The notes beneath the pieces were generated by a model. It had not been told where the DNA came from and ran no database searches. It saw nothing but the letters and a program-made list of their open reading frames with translations. Shown here piece after piece: positions 1-9,870 of a DNA stretch of 64,000 nt (the first letter of the stretch is position 1; the number at the start of each line of letters is the position of its first letter). The translations under genes were made by a program, and so were the position numbers. Where the stretch lies: NCBI GenBank assembly GCA_963575745.1, contig CAUYUJ010017798.1:1-64000 (forward strand). Direction: 5' to 3'. Origin of the DNA: Prorocentrum cordatum. Its lineage: Eukaryota > Sar > Dinophyceae > Prorocentrales > Prorocentraceae.

Positions 1-15
1 ATGGTTTGATCGATA

Positions 16-138
16 GGTTCGCGCAGATTTCTCGGATCGGCGTTGGGGCCCCCTTGCGGCGCCTCCGGCGCCGCCCTTGGCGCGCTCCGCGCGCCAGGGA
101 GGGGGGTCCAGCGCGGATCCAAGAAATCCGCGCGGACC
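16..138 (+). repeat. Palindromic TIR element 'H', copy 1 (most complete)
   Basis: A 123-bp element bounded by inverted repeats of about 27 bp. The left end GGTTCGCGCAGATTTCTC matches the reverse complement of the right end with about four mismatches. The centre is a strong GC hairpin made of GGCGCCTCCGGCGCC and GGCGCGCTCCGCGCGCC. Related copies lie at 3617, 4464, 6362, 7151 and 12238. Size, TIRs and lack of coding capacity suggest a non-autonomous MITE-like element. Confidence 0.75.
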
Positions 139-1150
139 TCCGAACTTCGTGGGCCCTGGAAGCGACAGGGTCGTTTTTGTTACCGGTTCCGTTGGGCAGT
201 TGTTGTTGCCGGTTCCGTCGCCGTGTTGTTCCCGGTTCCGTCGCCGTTTTTTGTTTGGCTCCGGTTCCGGCTCCAATCCTGGAGCCGTTGTTGGTGTTGT
301 TGTTGCTGCTGCTGTTGCTTCCAGTCGTTTTTTATATCTTCACGAGACAATGTTTCGAGAATGGTGAAAAAACAGCCTTGCCGCTTCTGGGGCCCACTAA
401 GGCCCAGAAGATTGCTGTTGCACGCCAGACGGCGTCCGCCTACTTTCACCATCTCCCGCCGCACGCGTCCCTTGCAAACGGCGTCTGGGCTGCCACGCAC
501 GGTAGGCCGACATGGGAAAAGGGCGCGCTTGAGAGAGCTGGATCGAGGTTCGATCTGAGTGGGCGGCGAGCGTGCAGTGTTTGGGCAGTGCCATGCAGGA
601 ATCTTGCATGCAACTCCTGGTAGTTACATTCAGCATCGGCAGTGCTACATCCGTAGTCGAATAGCGACTTAATCCGGTTTAAACCCGCCTAATTTGGTTT
701 AGTCCCGCTTACTTCGGCTTCATACTGGGCCTCATCTGGCCTAGTCCTGCTCGATGACCCCCTAATCTGGCTTAAGCTGTTTTTTCTATGTGTCGCACGA
801 AGACCTCCCCGAAGTTGCTTCCAGTGGGATCAGGCTAGGACGGAAAGGGGCACTCTGGGAAGCGGGTCTTCAACCCTGGCTGCCAGCCTGAAACAAATCC
901 CTACCCCTAGGATGGGCATCGCCTGATCTCGATGCCCATCCGAGGAGCTGAGGGCGCACCCCTAAGATTGTCGTCGCATTCTTGCTTGTCAATCGTAGGG
1001 AAAGGGAGGCATAAGGTTTTGGCTGGCTACCTTGGGGCTCTCTCGCAGCACCAGCCCTTCGTCCCGAACCGTTGTCCGAATGCCCCCCTGGGGCACGTGG
1101 AGGGCCGCAGGGGCCAGAGAACGGCGCACCAATTGCAGGATCATTTTTGT
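139..1150. other. Intergenic, no gene seen
   Basis: ORFs here are short, unrelated to any family I recognise and shadowed on both strands. The one visible structure is an imperfect tandem repeat of about 20 bp at 668-780, with units resembling TAATYYGGTTTARWCCCGC. Confidence 0.5.
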
Positions 1151-1154
1151 TCCT

Positions 1155-1560
1155 CCATGGCCCCTCCTCCTCCTCCTCCTCCTGCTGCTCCTCCTCCTCC
1201 TCCACCTCCTCCTCTTCCTCCTCCGCCTCCTCCTCTCTCCTCCTCCCTCCTCTCACCTCCTTCTCCTTCCCTCCCCCCTCCTACCTCTCCTCCGCATCCT
1301 TTCTCCTCCTCCTCCTTCCTCCTCCTCCTCACTCTCCTTCCTCCTCCTCCTCCCTCTGCTCTTATCCTCTTCGTCCTCCACCTCCTATCCTCCTCCTCTT
1401 CCTCCTCCTCCTCCTCCCTTCCTCCTCTTCCTCCTCCTCCGCCTCCTCCTCCTCCTGCCCCTTCTCCCCCTCCTGCCTTGCTCTCCTCCTCCTCTCTCTC
1501 CGCCCTTCCAACAACTCTCCGCCCCCCTCACCTCCGTCCCCTCCTCCTCCCCTCCCCTTT
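1155..1560. repeat. Interrupted (TCC)n microsatellite tract
   Basis: Long pyrimidine-only stretch dominated by TCC triplets with TCT/CCC interruptions. It opens long Ser/Pro/Leu ORFs on the plus strand and Glu/Gly/Arg ORFs on the minus strand, which are low-complexity artefacts. Confidence 0.9.
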
Positions 1561-1995
1561 TTCCTTCCGGGCCTCCGGGGCCGGAAAAAGCTCCACATAT
1601 CACTTCCCGTGGATCCAGGAGGAAAACGTGCCCAATGGTGCTACTCTTTCCACGTGTTGGTCCCGTTGGGCCTCCTCGGAGGCCCTCGCCGCCGCCGCTG
1701 GGTTCGCCTCGAAGTCTTCGTCAGAATGCGCCCCTGGAGAGGTCCAGGGGGGCAGCGGTGTCCTTACCTGTGGGTGTCCCCACCTTCTTTCCTGGTGGCG
1801 CTCACGAGGCAGCGGCGAGGGGGGCGGCGGCCTTCTCACGAAGGCGAGGGGAGGTCCGAAGCAGGCCAGTGCGCTTCTCGGGAGACTGCTTGGCTCCTCC
1901 AGAGGAAAGAAGGCCTCTCGGGAGCCCGCGGTCCCTCCTGAGGGGGCCCCTGCCTTCGAAGTGGCCTCCAGCCCTCTCATCAGCCCCCTCGTGCC
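1561..1995. other. Spacer between microsatellites, no gene seen
   Basis: GC-rich non-repetitive sequence open in several frames on both strands, with no recognisable protein motif. The open frames run into the flanking TCC arrays. Confidence 0.45.
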
Positions 1996-2115
1996 GATGA
2001 AGTCCTCCTCCTCCTCGTCCTTCTCCTCCTCGTCCTCCTCGTCCTTCTCTTCCTCCTCCTCCTCCTCCTCCTCCTCCTCCTCCTCCTCCTCCTCCTCCTC
2101 CTCCTCCTCCTCCTT
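1996..2115. repeat. (TCC)n microsatellite
   Basis: Nearly pure TCC array of roughly 40 units, with a few TCG/TCT interruptions at the left end. Confidence 0.95.
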
Positions 2116-2310
2116 CATTCCAGCGCGCCGAGGGCAGCCAGAATTCGCCGGCGGTGGGGGCGGGTCCTCGGGGAGACGGGTCCTTGACCAGGGCGCCTCC
2201 CCCCGGTGTCGAGGTCTGCATCTTGAGCTGTGCTCTGACAGTCTCCGAGGGGCTTGTTGTCGTCCACCAGAACCACCATACGTTGGATGGGGGAAGGAGG
2301 TGGAGGGTGA

Positions 2311-2316
2311 GGAGGA

Positions 2317-2348
<32 letters not shown>

Positions 2349-2349
2349 G
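2311..2349. repeat. (GGA)n microsatellite directly before the spliced-leader relic
   Basis: Short GGA array ending immediately upstream of the spliced-leader match. It is opposite in strand to the TCC array 200 bp upstream. Confidence 0.85.
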
Positions 2350-2371
2350 TCCGTAGCCATTTTGGCTCAAG
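2350..2371 (+). other. Dinoflagellate spliced-leader (DinoSL) sequence, probably a retroposed relic
   Basis: The 22 bases from 2350 match the conserved dinoflagellate trans-spliced leader along its whole length (core CCGTAGCCATTTTGGCTC). An SL RNA gene would continue with a GT splice donor; here the next bases are TCCG. The following 16 bases (2372-2387, TCCGTTTTGACTCCAG) look like a second leader that has lost an internal six bases and mutated. Tandem leader relics are the known signature of trans-spliced mRNA copied back into the genome. No recognisable retrogene body follows; instead a dispersed repeat begins. Confidence 0.85.
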
Positions 2372-2387
2372 TCCGTTTTGACTCCAG

Positions 2388-2510
2388 AGTAGGAGGACCC
2401 CCGTCCACTCCAACTTGTGGTGCCGGTGGTGGAAATCAAGCCCAGCAGTCCCCGGGTCCGTGGAGGGCCCCGGGAGTTCCAAGCGGGGAGAAAAACCTGC
2501 AGACCCGTTT
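2388..2510 (+). repeat. Dispersed repeat R2, copy 1
   Basis: Shares long blocks with 12713-12860, including a GGAGGACCC...GTCCA start, GATCAAGCCCA-like middle, GTGGAGGGCCCCGGG, and GGGGAGAAAAACCTGCAGACC. It starts directly after the spliced-leader relic, so R2 may be the degraded body of a retroposed transcript. Confidence 0.65.
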
Positions 2511-3002
2511 TCCTTCAGGACCCGCTTCCCCCCCGTGGCTGGGGAGCGCAGGCAGGACGCACAGGCACAGGAACCCACGCTAGTTTCAAGCGTACGCACT
2601 GCGCGAACGTTCGTGTCACGAGGCGGGTCTCGCGGACTGGGGGGCCGGCCGTGTGCATGTACGCGAGCTCGCGCGGGGCGAGGCGGCCCTGCTCGCCGAG
2701 GCGGCCGCCCGTGCAGCCGCCGGCGCCCTGATGGCCCAGTAGGGCCGTGAGCTTAGCGTGGCCCTTCACCTGGCCACCGCCCGCCAGCTCAGGACGGCGC
2801 TGGGCGCGGACCGCGCCGGCGCTGGCTGGGCGGCCGAGCTGCGGGCCGGGCGGTTGCGGCGGCCTAGCTGCGCCAGCGCTGGACTGGACGTCGGCCGCTG
2901 CTCGCGTGGTTGCCTACCGGGTCCTCTCGCCCCCGGCGACGCACAGTGGGGGCGGCGAGCGGGCGCAAGGGCTTTCTTTTTCTCTTCTTTTTTTTTCTTT
3001 AT
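2511..3002. other. Intergenic, no gene seen
   Basis: GC-rich sequence with Ala/Arg/Pro-biased ORFs overlapping on both strands. No domain or repeat recognised. Confidence 0.45.
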
Positions 3003-3182
3003 CGCAGGAGGCGGGAGGAGGAGGAAGGAGGAGGAGGAGGAAGGCGGAGAAGAGAGGGAGAGGGAGGAGGAGGAGCGCGGAGGCGAGGCCGGAGGAAGAG
3101 AGGGGTGTAGGGAGTGTAGGAGGAGGGGTATGGGAGGAGGAGGAGGAGGAGGAGGAGGAGGAGGAGGAGGAGAAAGGCGAGG
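3003..3182. repeat. (GGA)n purine tract
   Basis: Interrupted GGA/AGG array, purine-only over most of its length. Confidence 0.9.
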
Positions 3183-3340
3183 AGGGGGAGGAGCGGCACG
3201 CACGCTCGCTGCTGGCCGCCCACGCGCGGCCCTTGCCCCCGGGGGTTGCGCGGTCACGGCGCGTCGCCTGCCGCCGCCGCTCCCGGCTCAGGCCGCGCCG
3301 CCCCCGCCCGTGCCACGGAGGCCATGGCTATGGGCCGAGA

Positions 3341-3572
3341 ACGTCAGGAGGAGGAGGAGGGGGAGGAGGAGGAGGAGGGGGAGGAGGAGGGGAGGAGGAG
3401 GCAGGAGAGGAGGAGGAGGAGGAGGAGGAGGAGGAGAGTGAGGAGGGGGGAGGAGGGGGAGGAGGAGGAGGAGGAGGAGGAGGAGGGGAGGAGGGTGAGG
3501 TGGAGGAGGAGGCGGAGGAGGGGGAGGAGGGGAGGAGGAGGAGCAGGAGGAGGAGGAAGGGGAAGCTAGGAG
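3341..3572. repeat. (GGA)n purine tract
   Basis: Second long GGA array, separated from the previous one by about 160 bp of GC-rich unique sequence. Confidence 0.9.
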
Positions 3573-3616
3573 GGGGGGGATCAGGGGAACGAGGAATGGC
3601 ATAAACACATAACAAC

Positions 3617-3724
3617 TCGGATCCGCGCTTGACCCCCCTCTGGCGGCGCCTCCGGCGCCGCCCCTGGCAGACTCCGCGCGCCAGGGAGAGGGGCCAGCGC
3701 GGATCTGAAAACTCCGCGCGGACC
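3617..3724 (+). repeat. TIR element 'H', copy 2 (left end truncated)
   Basis: Same core hairpin and right arm as copy 1 (CTCCGCGCGGACC), with only the inner part of the left arm left. Confidence 0.7.
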
Positions 3725-4463
3725 TCCGAGTTTTTTTGTTCATGTCATTATTTGTTCCCCTAGGGATGTCGAGCAATGATGAAGCGTCCTGGCTTGCCAA
3801 AAGGCCCACGAAGTAGTGTTCTCATGACCTCCTGCGGTCTGCGCGGGATGGTCGTAGAACATGTCGGGTTGAGACCGTGCAGTTTTAATACATCGGTTTC
3901 TAGTTTTTACGAAGATGGCTTTTGTTGTTATTACATATGTAAGAACAGGTTCTGTTTGGCCTAAAAGAATGCCGGGACGGTCAGTGCTTGCTCAAGAATA
4001 GGTTCAGGGGGGTGAAGCATCGACCCCCGATCGCCCACTGATCGCTCGTCCCGGCTTCCCTCGAGCCACGACAAGATCATGACGGGCGGTTTGTCGTTAT
4101 GTTCGTCATCTGGGGGTCCTGACCAGGCCGCGGGACCGTCAACAAAACGATTCAGTTTGAAAAGGTCGGTTCCAGAGAATAGGTCGAGATTTTGGGAGGT
4201 CGACGTTGTGAACAAATCATGACGTCGGGGTTTGGGATGGGGGCTTGATAGCCCCGTCCCCCAAGGCCCATGCGGATTCGCGACCGAGGGCCTATCGCGG
4301 ATCTATCGGCGATGTATCGCCCGTTCCAGGTTAATGTTTCCCCACCCCTAAGAGCCAGTCCCTCTCTAGCGTTCCCCCTCAGCCATGATTCAGGGCCTCT
4401 TGGGTCGGGCAGGCATGGACAAAAACACAGCAACACGAATAGTCATAACGGCAAGCTGTCGGA
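3725..4463. other. Intergenic, no gene seen
   Basis: Mixed AT/GC sequence with short ORFs only. A phrase GCCGGGACGGTC near 3970 recurs at about 4751, hinting at another short dispersed repeat. Confidence 0.45.
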
Positions 4464-4537
4464 GGTCCGCGCGGATCTCTCGGATCGGCGCTGGATCTCC
4501 CTAATTGGCGCGCGGAGCGCGCCTCCAGGGGACTCCA
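4464..4537 (+). repeat. TIR element 'H', partial copy 3
   Basis: Keeps the left arm GGTCCGCGCGGATCTCTC and part of the GC hairpin, then diverges. Confidence 0.55.
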
Positions 4538-5388
4538 GCTCCTCACAACGTTTTTGGTGCTTTCGATCGGCGCGGTTCCTCTCCGACGGGCGAGGGCTTC
4601 GCCGCGGAGCGGGCGGCGCCCGCGGGAAGCGGGTCCTGAGATCACGCGCCGCTCTCGGCCTCCACGGGCCCCTCCCGGGCCCCGCGGCTGTCAGACAGAA
4701 AAAAAGAATGTATAAAAAATAGAACATGTCGTGGAAGGACTATAGCAATGCCGGGACGGTCGGTCCCTGCTCAACCAGCAGGGCTGGGCCTTCAACGGCG
4801 TTTTTGGGTGATTTCGTGGGCCGTTTTCATCTCGACCTCGTTCGGCGCCGAGACACAACAGCGAGGGAAAGCGAAAACAGGACGAGAACGAACACACGCT
4901 GTTCGGGTTCAGCCGCTCGGACAAAACAGAGGCGCTCGGGGACCAACAGCCCCGGCGGGGGGCTATCCGGACGCACCCCCTCATATCGAGGACGGACGCC
5001 CCATCGGTCGTAAGTCCCCGAGTTGGGCCCCGCAGGTGCTGCACGCTCGACAGGCCCACGGAGTCGGGGATAGACACGGGTCGACGTCTCCCCTGTTCCG
5101 TGGGGCGGCCCCTGAGCCTCGGGGCCAGCAGAGGACGGTTGGCGGGAGTGGAAGCCCTTCCGAGGGCAAGGGCCGAGAGGTCCTGTGAGGCCCGACGAGG
5201 TCGGGGCCAGACGGGGGTCGACGCATCCCCTGCCAGCGCGGAGCGGCCGCGGGGCCCCTCGGGGCCAGCAGAGGACGGCCGGCGGGAGGGGGGAGCCGCT
5301 GCGTCCAGGGGGGGGACCCCGAGAGGTCCCGAGAGGGCCAGCGGCTCGAGCACGAGGCGGGGGGCCGTCGGAGCTCTCGGCGGAAGTG
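4538..5388. other. Intergenic, no gene seen; contains repeat R4 copy 1
   Basis: Several long but mutually overlapping GC-biased ORFs, none with a recognisable motif. The stretch about 4950-5035 resembles 12967-13045 (shared GGACGCACCCCC, GGACGCC and GAGTTGGGCCCC). Confidence 0.45.
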
Positions 5389-5414
5389 CCCCCCCCCCCC
5401 CCCCCCCCCCCCCC
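5389..5414. repeat. Homopolymer run of 26 C
   Basis: Uninterrupted C26 in the given sequence. The length should be treated as approximate in any assembly. Confidence 0.9.
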
Positions 5415-5461
5415 GGAGGTGGCGGGGCCGGAGAGCGCGGGTTCAAAAATCAGCGCTGCCG

Positions 5462-5675
5462 CATCCTCCCTCCTCCCTCCTCCACCTCCATCCTCCTCCT
5501 CCTCCTTCCTCCTCCCTCCTCCTCCTCCTCCTCCTCCTCCTCCTCCGCCTCCTCCTCCTCCTCCTCCTCCTCCTCCTCCCCCTCCTCGCCCTCCTCCTGC
5601 TCCTGCTCCTCCTCCTCCTCCTCCTCCTCCTCCTCCTCCTCCTCCTCCTCCTCCTCGTCCTCCCCCTCCTCCTTG
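5462..5675. repeat. (TCC)n microsatellite
   Basis: Long TCC array with scattered TGC/TCG interruptions. Confidence 0.95.
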
Positions 5676-5969
5676 GGCGCAGCCGAGTCGGAGCAGGTGC
5701 ATGCGCCGGTCGGGCCACGGGCCTGACACGCCAGGAGCGCATCGGGGCAGAGGAGGCGGAGGTGGGCGCGGGAGAAAGGCGAGCAGAGGCGGACAAAACC
5801 ATCCGGAACCTGAAGTCCTTCGAGGGCGTGCCTAAGGAGTGCAGGGCGCCGAGGGCGCCGAGGGCGCCGAGGCGCGGCTGCGTCACAAGCAGCGGGGCCA
5901 GGAACAAAAACACAAGCAAACGTAAGTGCCAGAAGCCCGCGGATGGCTCCTCCGCCCCCGCGAGGCTCG

Positions 5970-6112
5970 GGAGGGGAAAAACACAATTAATCGTCGACTC
6001 CCGGAGAGTATGGAATGTGGGGGGGAAGACGACAGCCTTGGAAATATTGGAAAAGTTTGGGAATCCCAGGATTTGTGCCTTATTTAGTTGTGTGTCCCAG
6101 GGCCCCTTCAGT
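5970..6112 (+). repeat. Dispersed repeat R3, copy 1
   Basis: Aligns with 6640-6810 and 17685-17846. Shared landmarks in order are GAGGG-AAA, ACACAATTAATCGTCG, a G-run followed by AAGACGA, and TGTGTCCCAGGGCCCCTTCA at the right end. Confidence 0.7.
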
Positions 6113-6361
6113 GGCCCCCTCTCCCAACCTCTGGGCGGCGCGTTCGTCGCCACCTGCGCGCGCTTCGCGCGCGCAGGTGCGAGGAAGACGGGCGGACATC
6201 CGAAGAGCGTGGGTCTAACGTGTGCCGTTCCGCCCACCTGCTGACGGCATTGCTCCGCCGGTGCATCGGCGATGTGGTGCGATGCTGAGCACGATGCTGC
6301 TCCATACTGACATTGCCCATGCATCTCGAAGAAGAAAACATTATATAAACATATACCTTTA

Positions 6362-6492
6362 GCGCTCCTCGCGGATTTCTTGAATCCGCGCTAGGCCCCC
6401 CCTGGCGGCGCCTCCGGCGCCGCCCCTGGCGCGCTCCGCGCGCCAGGGAGGGAGGTCCAGAGCACAGATCCAGGAACTCCGCGCGGAGCGCC
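6362..6492 (+). repeat. TIR element 'H', copy 4
   Basis: Left arm GCGCTCCTCGCGGATTTC pairs with the right arm ending CTCCGCGCGGAGCGC. The hairpin core is as in copy 1. Confidence 0.75.
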
Positions 6493-6639
6493 AAAAGTTT
6501 CTGGTTGTGGCGTCTTTTCTTCTTCTAGCATCGTCGGTAGACCGTCGATGCGGTCCGACCTTTGGGGCCTCAATGCTTCTGGCACCCTTCTGGAGGCCGC
6601 CCCCAACCATGTGATGCGAGGTGTCGCGCCCTCACCTCA

Positions 6640-6810
6640 GGAGGGACAAAGACACACAGACACAATTCACCGTCGCCTCCCAGGAACAGACATGGGGAAA
6701 TAATATGGGAAGTGGGGGGGGGACGACGAAAACCCAGACGATGTGATAGGACATCGGAAATCCTGGAATCTGTGCGTGTATCTATCTGTGTGCCCCTGGG
6801 CCCCTTCATT
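6640..6810 (+). repeat. Dispersed repeat R3, copy 2
   Basis: See copy 1. This copy lies about 150 bp after a TIR element 'H' copy and ends in GGGCCCCTTCA. Confidence 0.7.
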
Positions 6811-6974
6811 TAGCGAACGCAGGCACGCCCGAGAGAGGCAGCCATGAGCGCACGCCTGGTCGCGGGCGCCGCCGCGGCCGCCCTGCCGCTCCACGCTGGC
6901 GCTGCCGCTGCGGCCGCCGCCCCCGACGCGGGCGTGCACGTGTTCACGTTCGCGGACCGCTTCCAGGACGGGGT

Positions 6975-7090
6975 CCTCCCCCTCCTCCTCCTCCTCCTCC
7001 TCCTCCTCCTCATCCTCCTCCTCCTCCTCCTCTCCTCCTCCTCCTCCTCCTCCTCCTCCTCCTCCTCCTCCTCCTCCTCCTCCTCCTCGT
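6975..7090. repeat. (TCC)n microsatellite
   Basis: Nearly pure TCC array. Confidence 0.95.
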
Positions 7091-7150
7091 CATCTCTCCT
7101 CCTCCTCTCTCGTCTCCGTCATTCGAAATCGAAGGAGAAAAGACAGCCTC

Positions 7151-7231
7151 CAGCGCCGCCCATGGCGCGCTTCGCGCGCCAGGGAGGGGGGGGGGGTCTG
7201 GCGCAGGTCCAAGAGGTCCGCGCGGAGCGCC
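7151..7231 (+). repeat. TIR element 'H', copy 5 (left end missing)
   Basis: Keeps the GGCGCGCTTCGCGCGCC hairpin and the right arm GGTCCGCGCGGAGCGCC; the left arm is absent. Confidence 0.65.
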
Positions 7232-8177
7232 AAACGTTCATGTTCGTGCCGTGTTGTTCTTCTTCGATGAAGCCTCTTTGTAGCAGTTCCTGTGGTAAGT
7301 TCAATCTCCTTTATGCTACCCTTATCGCCCCATCCCCAGGGCAGTCATCCTAGACCACACTGCAGTTGTTGAGGAGGTTGGAGGGTTCAGCAAGTTGATT
7401 GTCGAAAGTCCTTGATGCCGATGTACCAGCAACACTAATATCGATATGTTTCGATAACAACTGAAAGTGTTTTTTATGCGACAACCCATTGGACAATCCA
7501 CGGGACATCTATAGGACAAGCACGGCGAGCCACCACGAGACGCACAGATAATTGATTTGCCCGTATTGACCCTATGTTCGCAGACACATCGTCGCCCTCG
7601 CGCAGCTTCGCTTCGCCCGCTTGCACGTCACGAACCGAAACCATGCTCCCACTTGGGGTGACTTGAGTCTCTCTACGCGATGTCCGATGCAGTGCTCTGG
7701 ATCATCTCTTCTGTTGGTCCCTCCATCGCGTTTGCACGTATCCATGTTTTGATCACCCTCGCCGACAGGGAAGTCGACATCCGTGCAGATCAACCTCTTG
7801 CAGCATCCTCGCCCCTCAGCCTCCATTGACGGGCCTCCCCGGTGTTACACTGTCCCTGCCTTTTTGTACTTTGAGGCCGCTTCATTTATACGTGCTGGCG
7901 CTCACTTTCGGCGGGCGGTTCCAGAGACGGCCCCACCTTGACGCATTGAGGAACACAAGTGAATTGAGAGGCACGCTACCCAGGCAGCAGCAGCAGCGGC
8001 GCGACAGCAGCAGCAAGAGTGGCAGGTCCGCTTCTCGCCAGTCCGCATTGCACAGCCACCAGCCAGCAGCAAAGCCCATCGTGTGCCTCGCTTCCTCCAG
8101 GATACGCTCTGCTACCTAGCAAACACCGTTCAGGCCAGGGGGGGGGGCAGAAAAACATCGACTGATGCAATATTGCT
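7232..8177. other. Intergenic, no gene seen
   Basis: No ORF above about 110 residues and no motif recognised. A short CAG/CAGCAG cluster lies near 7985. Confidence 0.5.
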
Positions 8178-8462
8178 CTCCCTCTCTCTTTCTCTTTCTC
8201 TTTACATGCATCTATGTATATATAGATCACCCTGTTCCAGTCACTCACTCTCTCTCTCTCTTTTTCTACGATATACGTATATACATATACATATACCATT
8301 ATCTCCCAGCCCATATCTTCTTCTCCATCAGCGTATTGCCTCTCTATCTCTCTCTCTCTCTCTCTCTCTCCCTGTGTAAATCAACATCTGTGGGTGTATG
8401 GCATCGCTTTGGGTTTCGTTCTCTCTCTCTCTCTCTGTCGCTCGCTCGCTCGCTCGCTCGCT
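8178..8462. repeat. (CT)n-rich dinucleotide region
   Basis: Several CTCTCTCT blocks (about 8178-8205, 8247-8265, 8341-8372, 8421-8437) and a GCTC tetranucleotide block near 8440-8462, interspersed with TATA-rich text. Confidence 0.85.
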
Positions 8463-9349
8463 CCTTCTCTTCCTCCCTCGGTGCACTCAAGTACACATAC
8501 AACTTCCCAACGCATGAGCGCTCTATGTGTCCAATGATATGTGTCCTGCCTGTGCGCCTGCTGTTGCACGATATGTCTGACCGTGTGGGGTCGTGCGTAT
8601 ATGTCTTTGTCTTCTGTGCGCGGCGGCACAGCTGGTAAGTCTCCGCAGCGGGCATACGGCGAACAGCTCAGACCTACAAGCGTATAGCAATTGTGTCAGA
8701 CTCGGCATTAATAGCGCCAGGGCGAAAGAAGTGCGCGGAGGTGCGGCCGTCCAGATGGCCCAGCGCAGTAGTATGATTGGTGTTCACGCTGTAGGCGCAG
8801 TACATGGTGCAATCATCGGCGGAGCGCAGTAATCGTCACGCATATCGTAGGCGCACGTTTTAGAGATTCTCACATCCAGGTTCATGTGGGCGTCGGTGTT
8901 CGGAGTCACCTGGACCGTTTCAAGCCGATTTGTTGACTAGGGGCGAGGCCACCTGTGGGATAACAACGTGTGTGGTAATGTGATCCACACCGCTCAGGGC
9001 TTAAACTGCCCACCGAGTTGTGCGTGTATATGAGACGGGCTGGAAAATGCGTATATACGTAGGGGCACACATACATGGTGGGACCCGGCACAGTGTGCTA
9101 TTACATTTTGTAGGTGGAACCCATGTGGTGGCAGCCATGTAGCGCAGGCTATATAGTGTGAGCTAGGGAGGCGAACCGTATACAGTGCAAGCTGCGCCTT
9201 CAAGCTCCGTCGTGCGAGCCGGGCGGCAAGGACCGGAGGCGGAAGGCGTGGTGCTTGAGGTGTGTGATGTCAGCTATATGTTGCGCACGTCAGATGTCAA
9301 GCATGATGTGTGTATACAGATATGTGAGGTATGAGGCGCCCTGGCCAGG
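8463..9349. other. Intergenic, no gene seen
   Basis: Only short ORFs without recognisable motifs. Confidence 0.5.
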
Positions 9350-9540
9350 GTGAGGAGGAGGAGGAGGAGGAGGGAGGAGGAGGAGGAGGAGGAGGAGGAG
9401 GAGGAGGAGCAGAGGAGGGAGGAGGAGGAGGAGGAGGAGGAGGAGGAGGAGGAGGAGGAGGGAGGAGGAGGAGGAGGAGGGAGGAGGAGGAGGAGGAGGG
9501 GGAGGGGGAGGGAGGAGGAGGAGGAGGAGGGGGGGAGGTG
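9350..9540. repeat. (GGA)n microsatellite
   Basis: Long GGA array with occasional GGGA interruptions. Confidence 0.95.
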
Positions 9541-9680
9541 TGAGGTGCAGGGTGTGAGGCATGCGGCGAAAGCTGTGGGGCGGAGCCCGTGCCGTGCAGG
9601 GCCACGAGGCACGGGGCGCCCCACGCTGCGGCACGGGGCCGCCACGTCAGCACTGCCTCGGCGCACCCCGCAGGCCTGCG

Positions 9681-9870
9681 GGGCACCCACGAGGCGCCCA
9701 CGCGGCGCCCACGCGGCGCCCACGCGGAGCCCACGCGGCGCCCACGAGGCGTCCACGAGGCGCCCACGAGGCGCCCACGAGGCGCCCACGAGGCGCCCAC
9801 ACGGCACCCTGCAGGGCGCGGGGCGCCCACGAGGCGCCCACGCGGCGCCCACGTGGGCGCCCACGAGGCG
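9681..9870. repeat. 11-bp tandem repeat (GGCGCCCACGM)n
   Basis: About 15 imperfect units of GAGGCGCCCAC/GCGGCGCCCAC. Because 11 is not a multiple of 3, all three frames read the same 33-bp supercycle, giving spurious 11-residue protein repeats on both strands. Confidence 0.9.

Noticed and set aside
932-2356. 474-codon plus-strand ORF and its overlapping plus- and minus-strand ORFs
   Set aside because: Almost entirely Ser/Pro or Glu/Gly runs translated from TCC/GGA microsatellites, open on both strands, with no unique domain.
2350-2500. SL RNA gene
   Set aside because: No GT donor after the leader and no visible Sm-binding site; relic retroposition explains the tandem leader better.
2747-3604. 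285-codon Gly/Glu/Arg-rich ORF
   Set aside because: Read through two GGA arrays; the minus strand is equally open.
9350-9870. CRISPR-like or other spaced repeat array
   Set aside because: Continuous simple sequence without unique spacers, in a eukaryotic genome.
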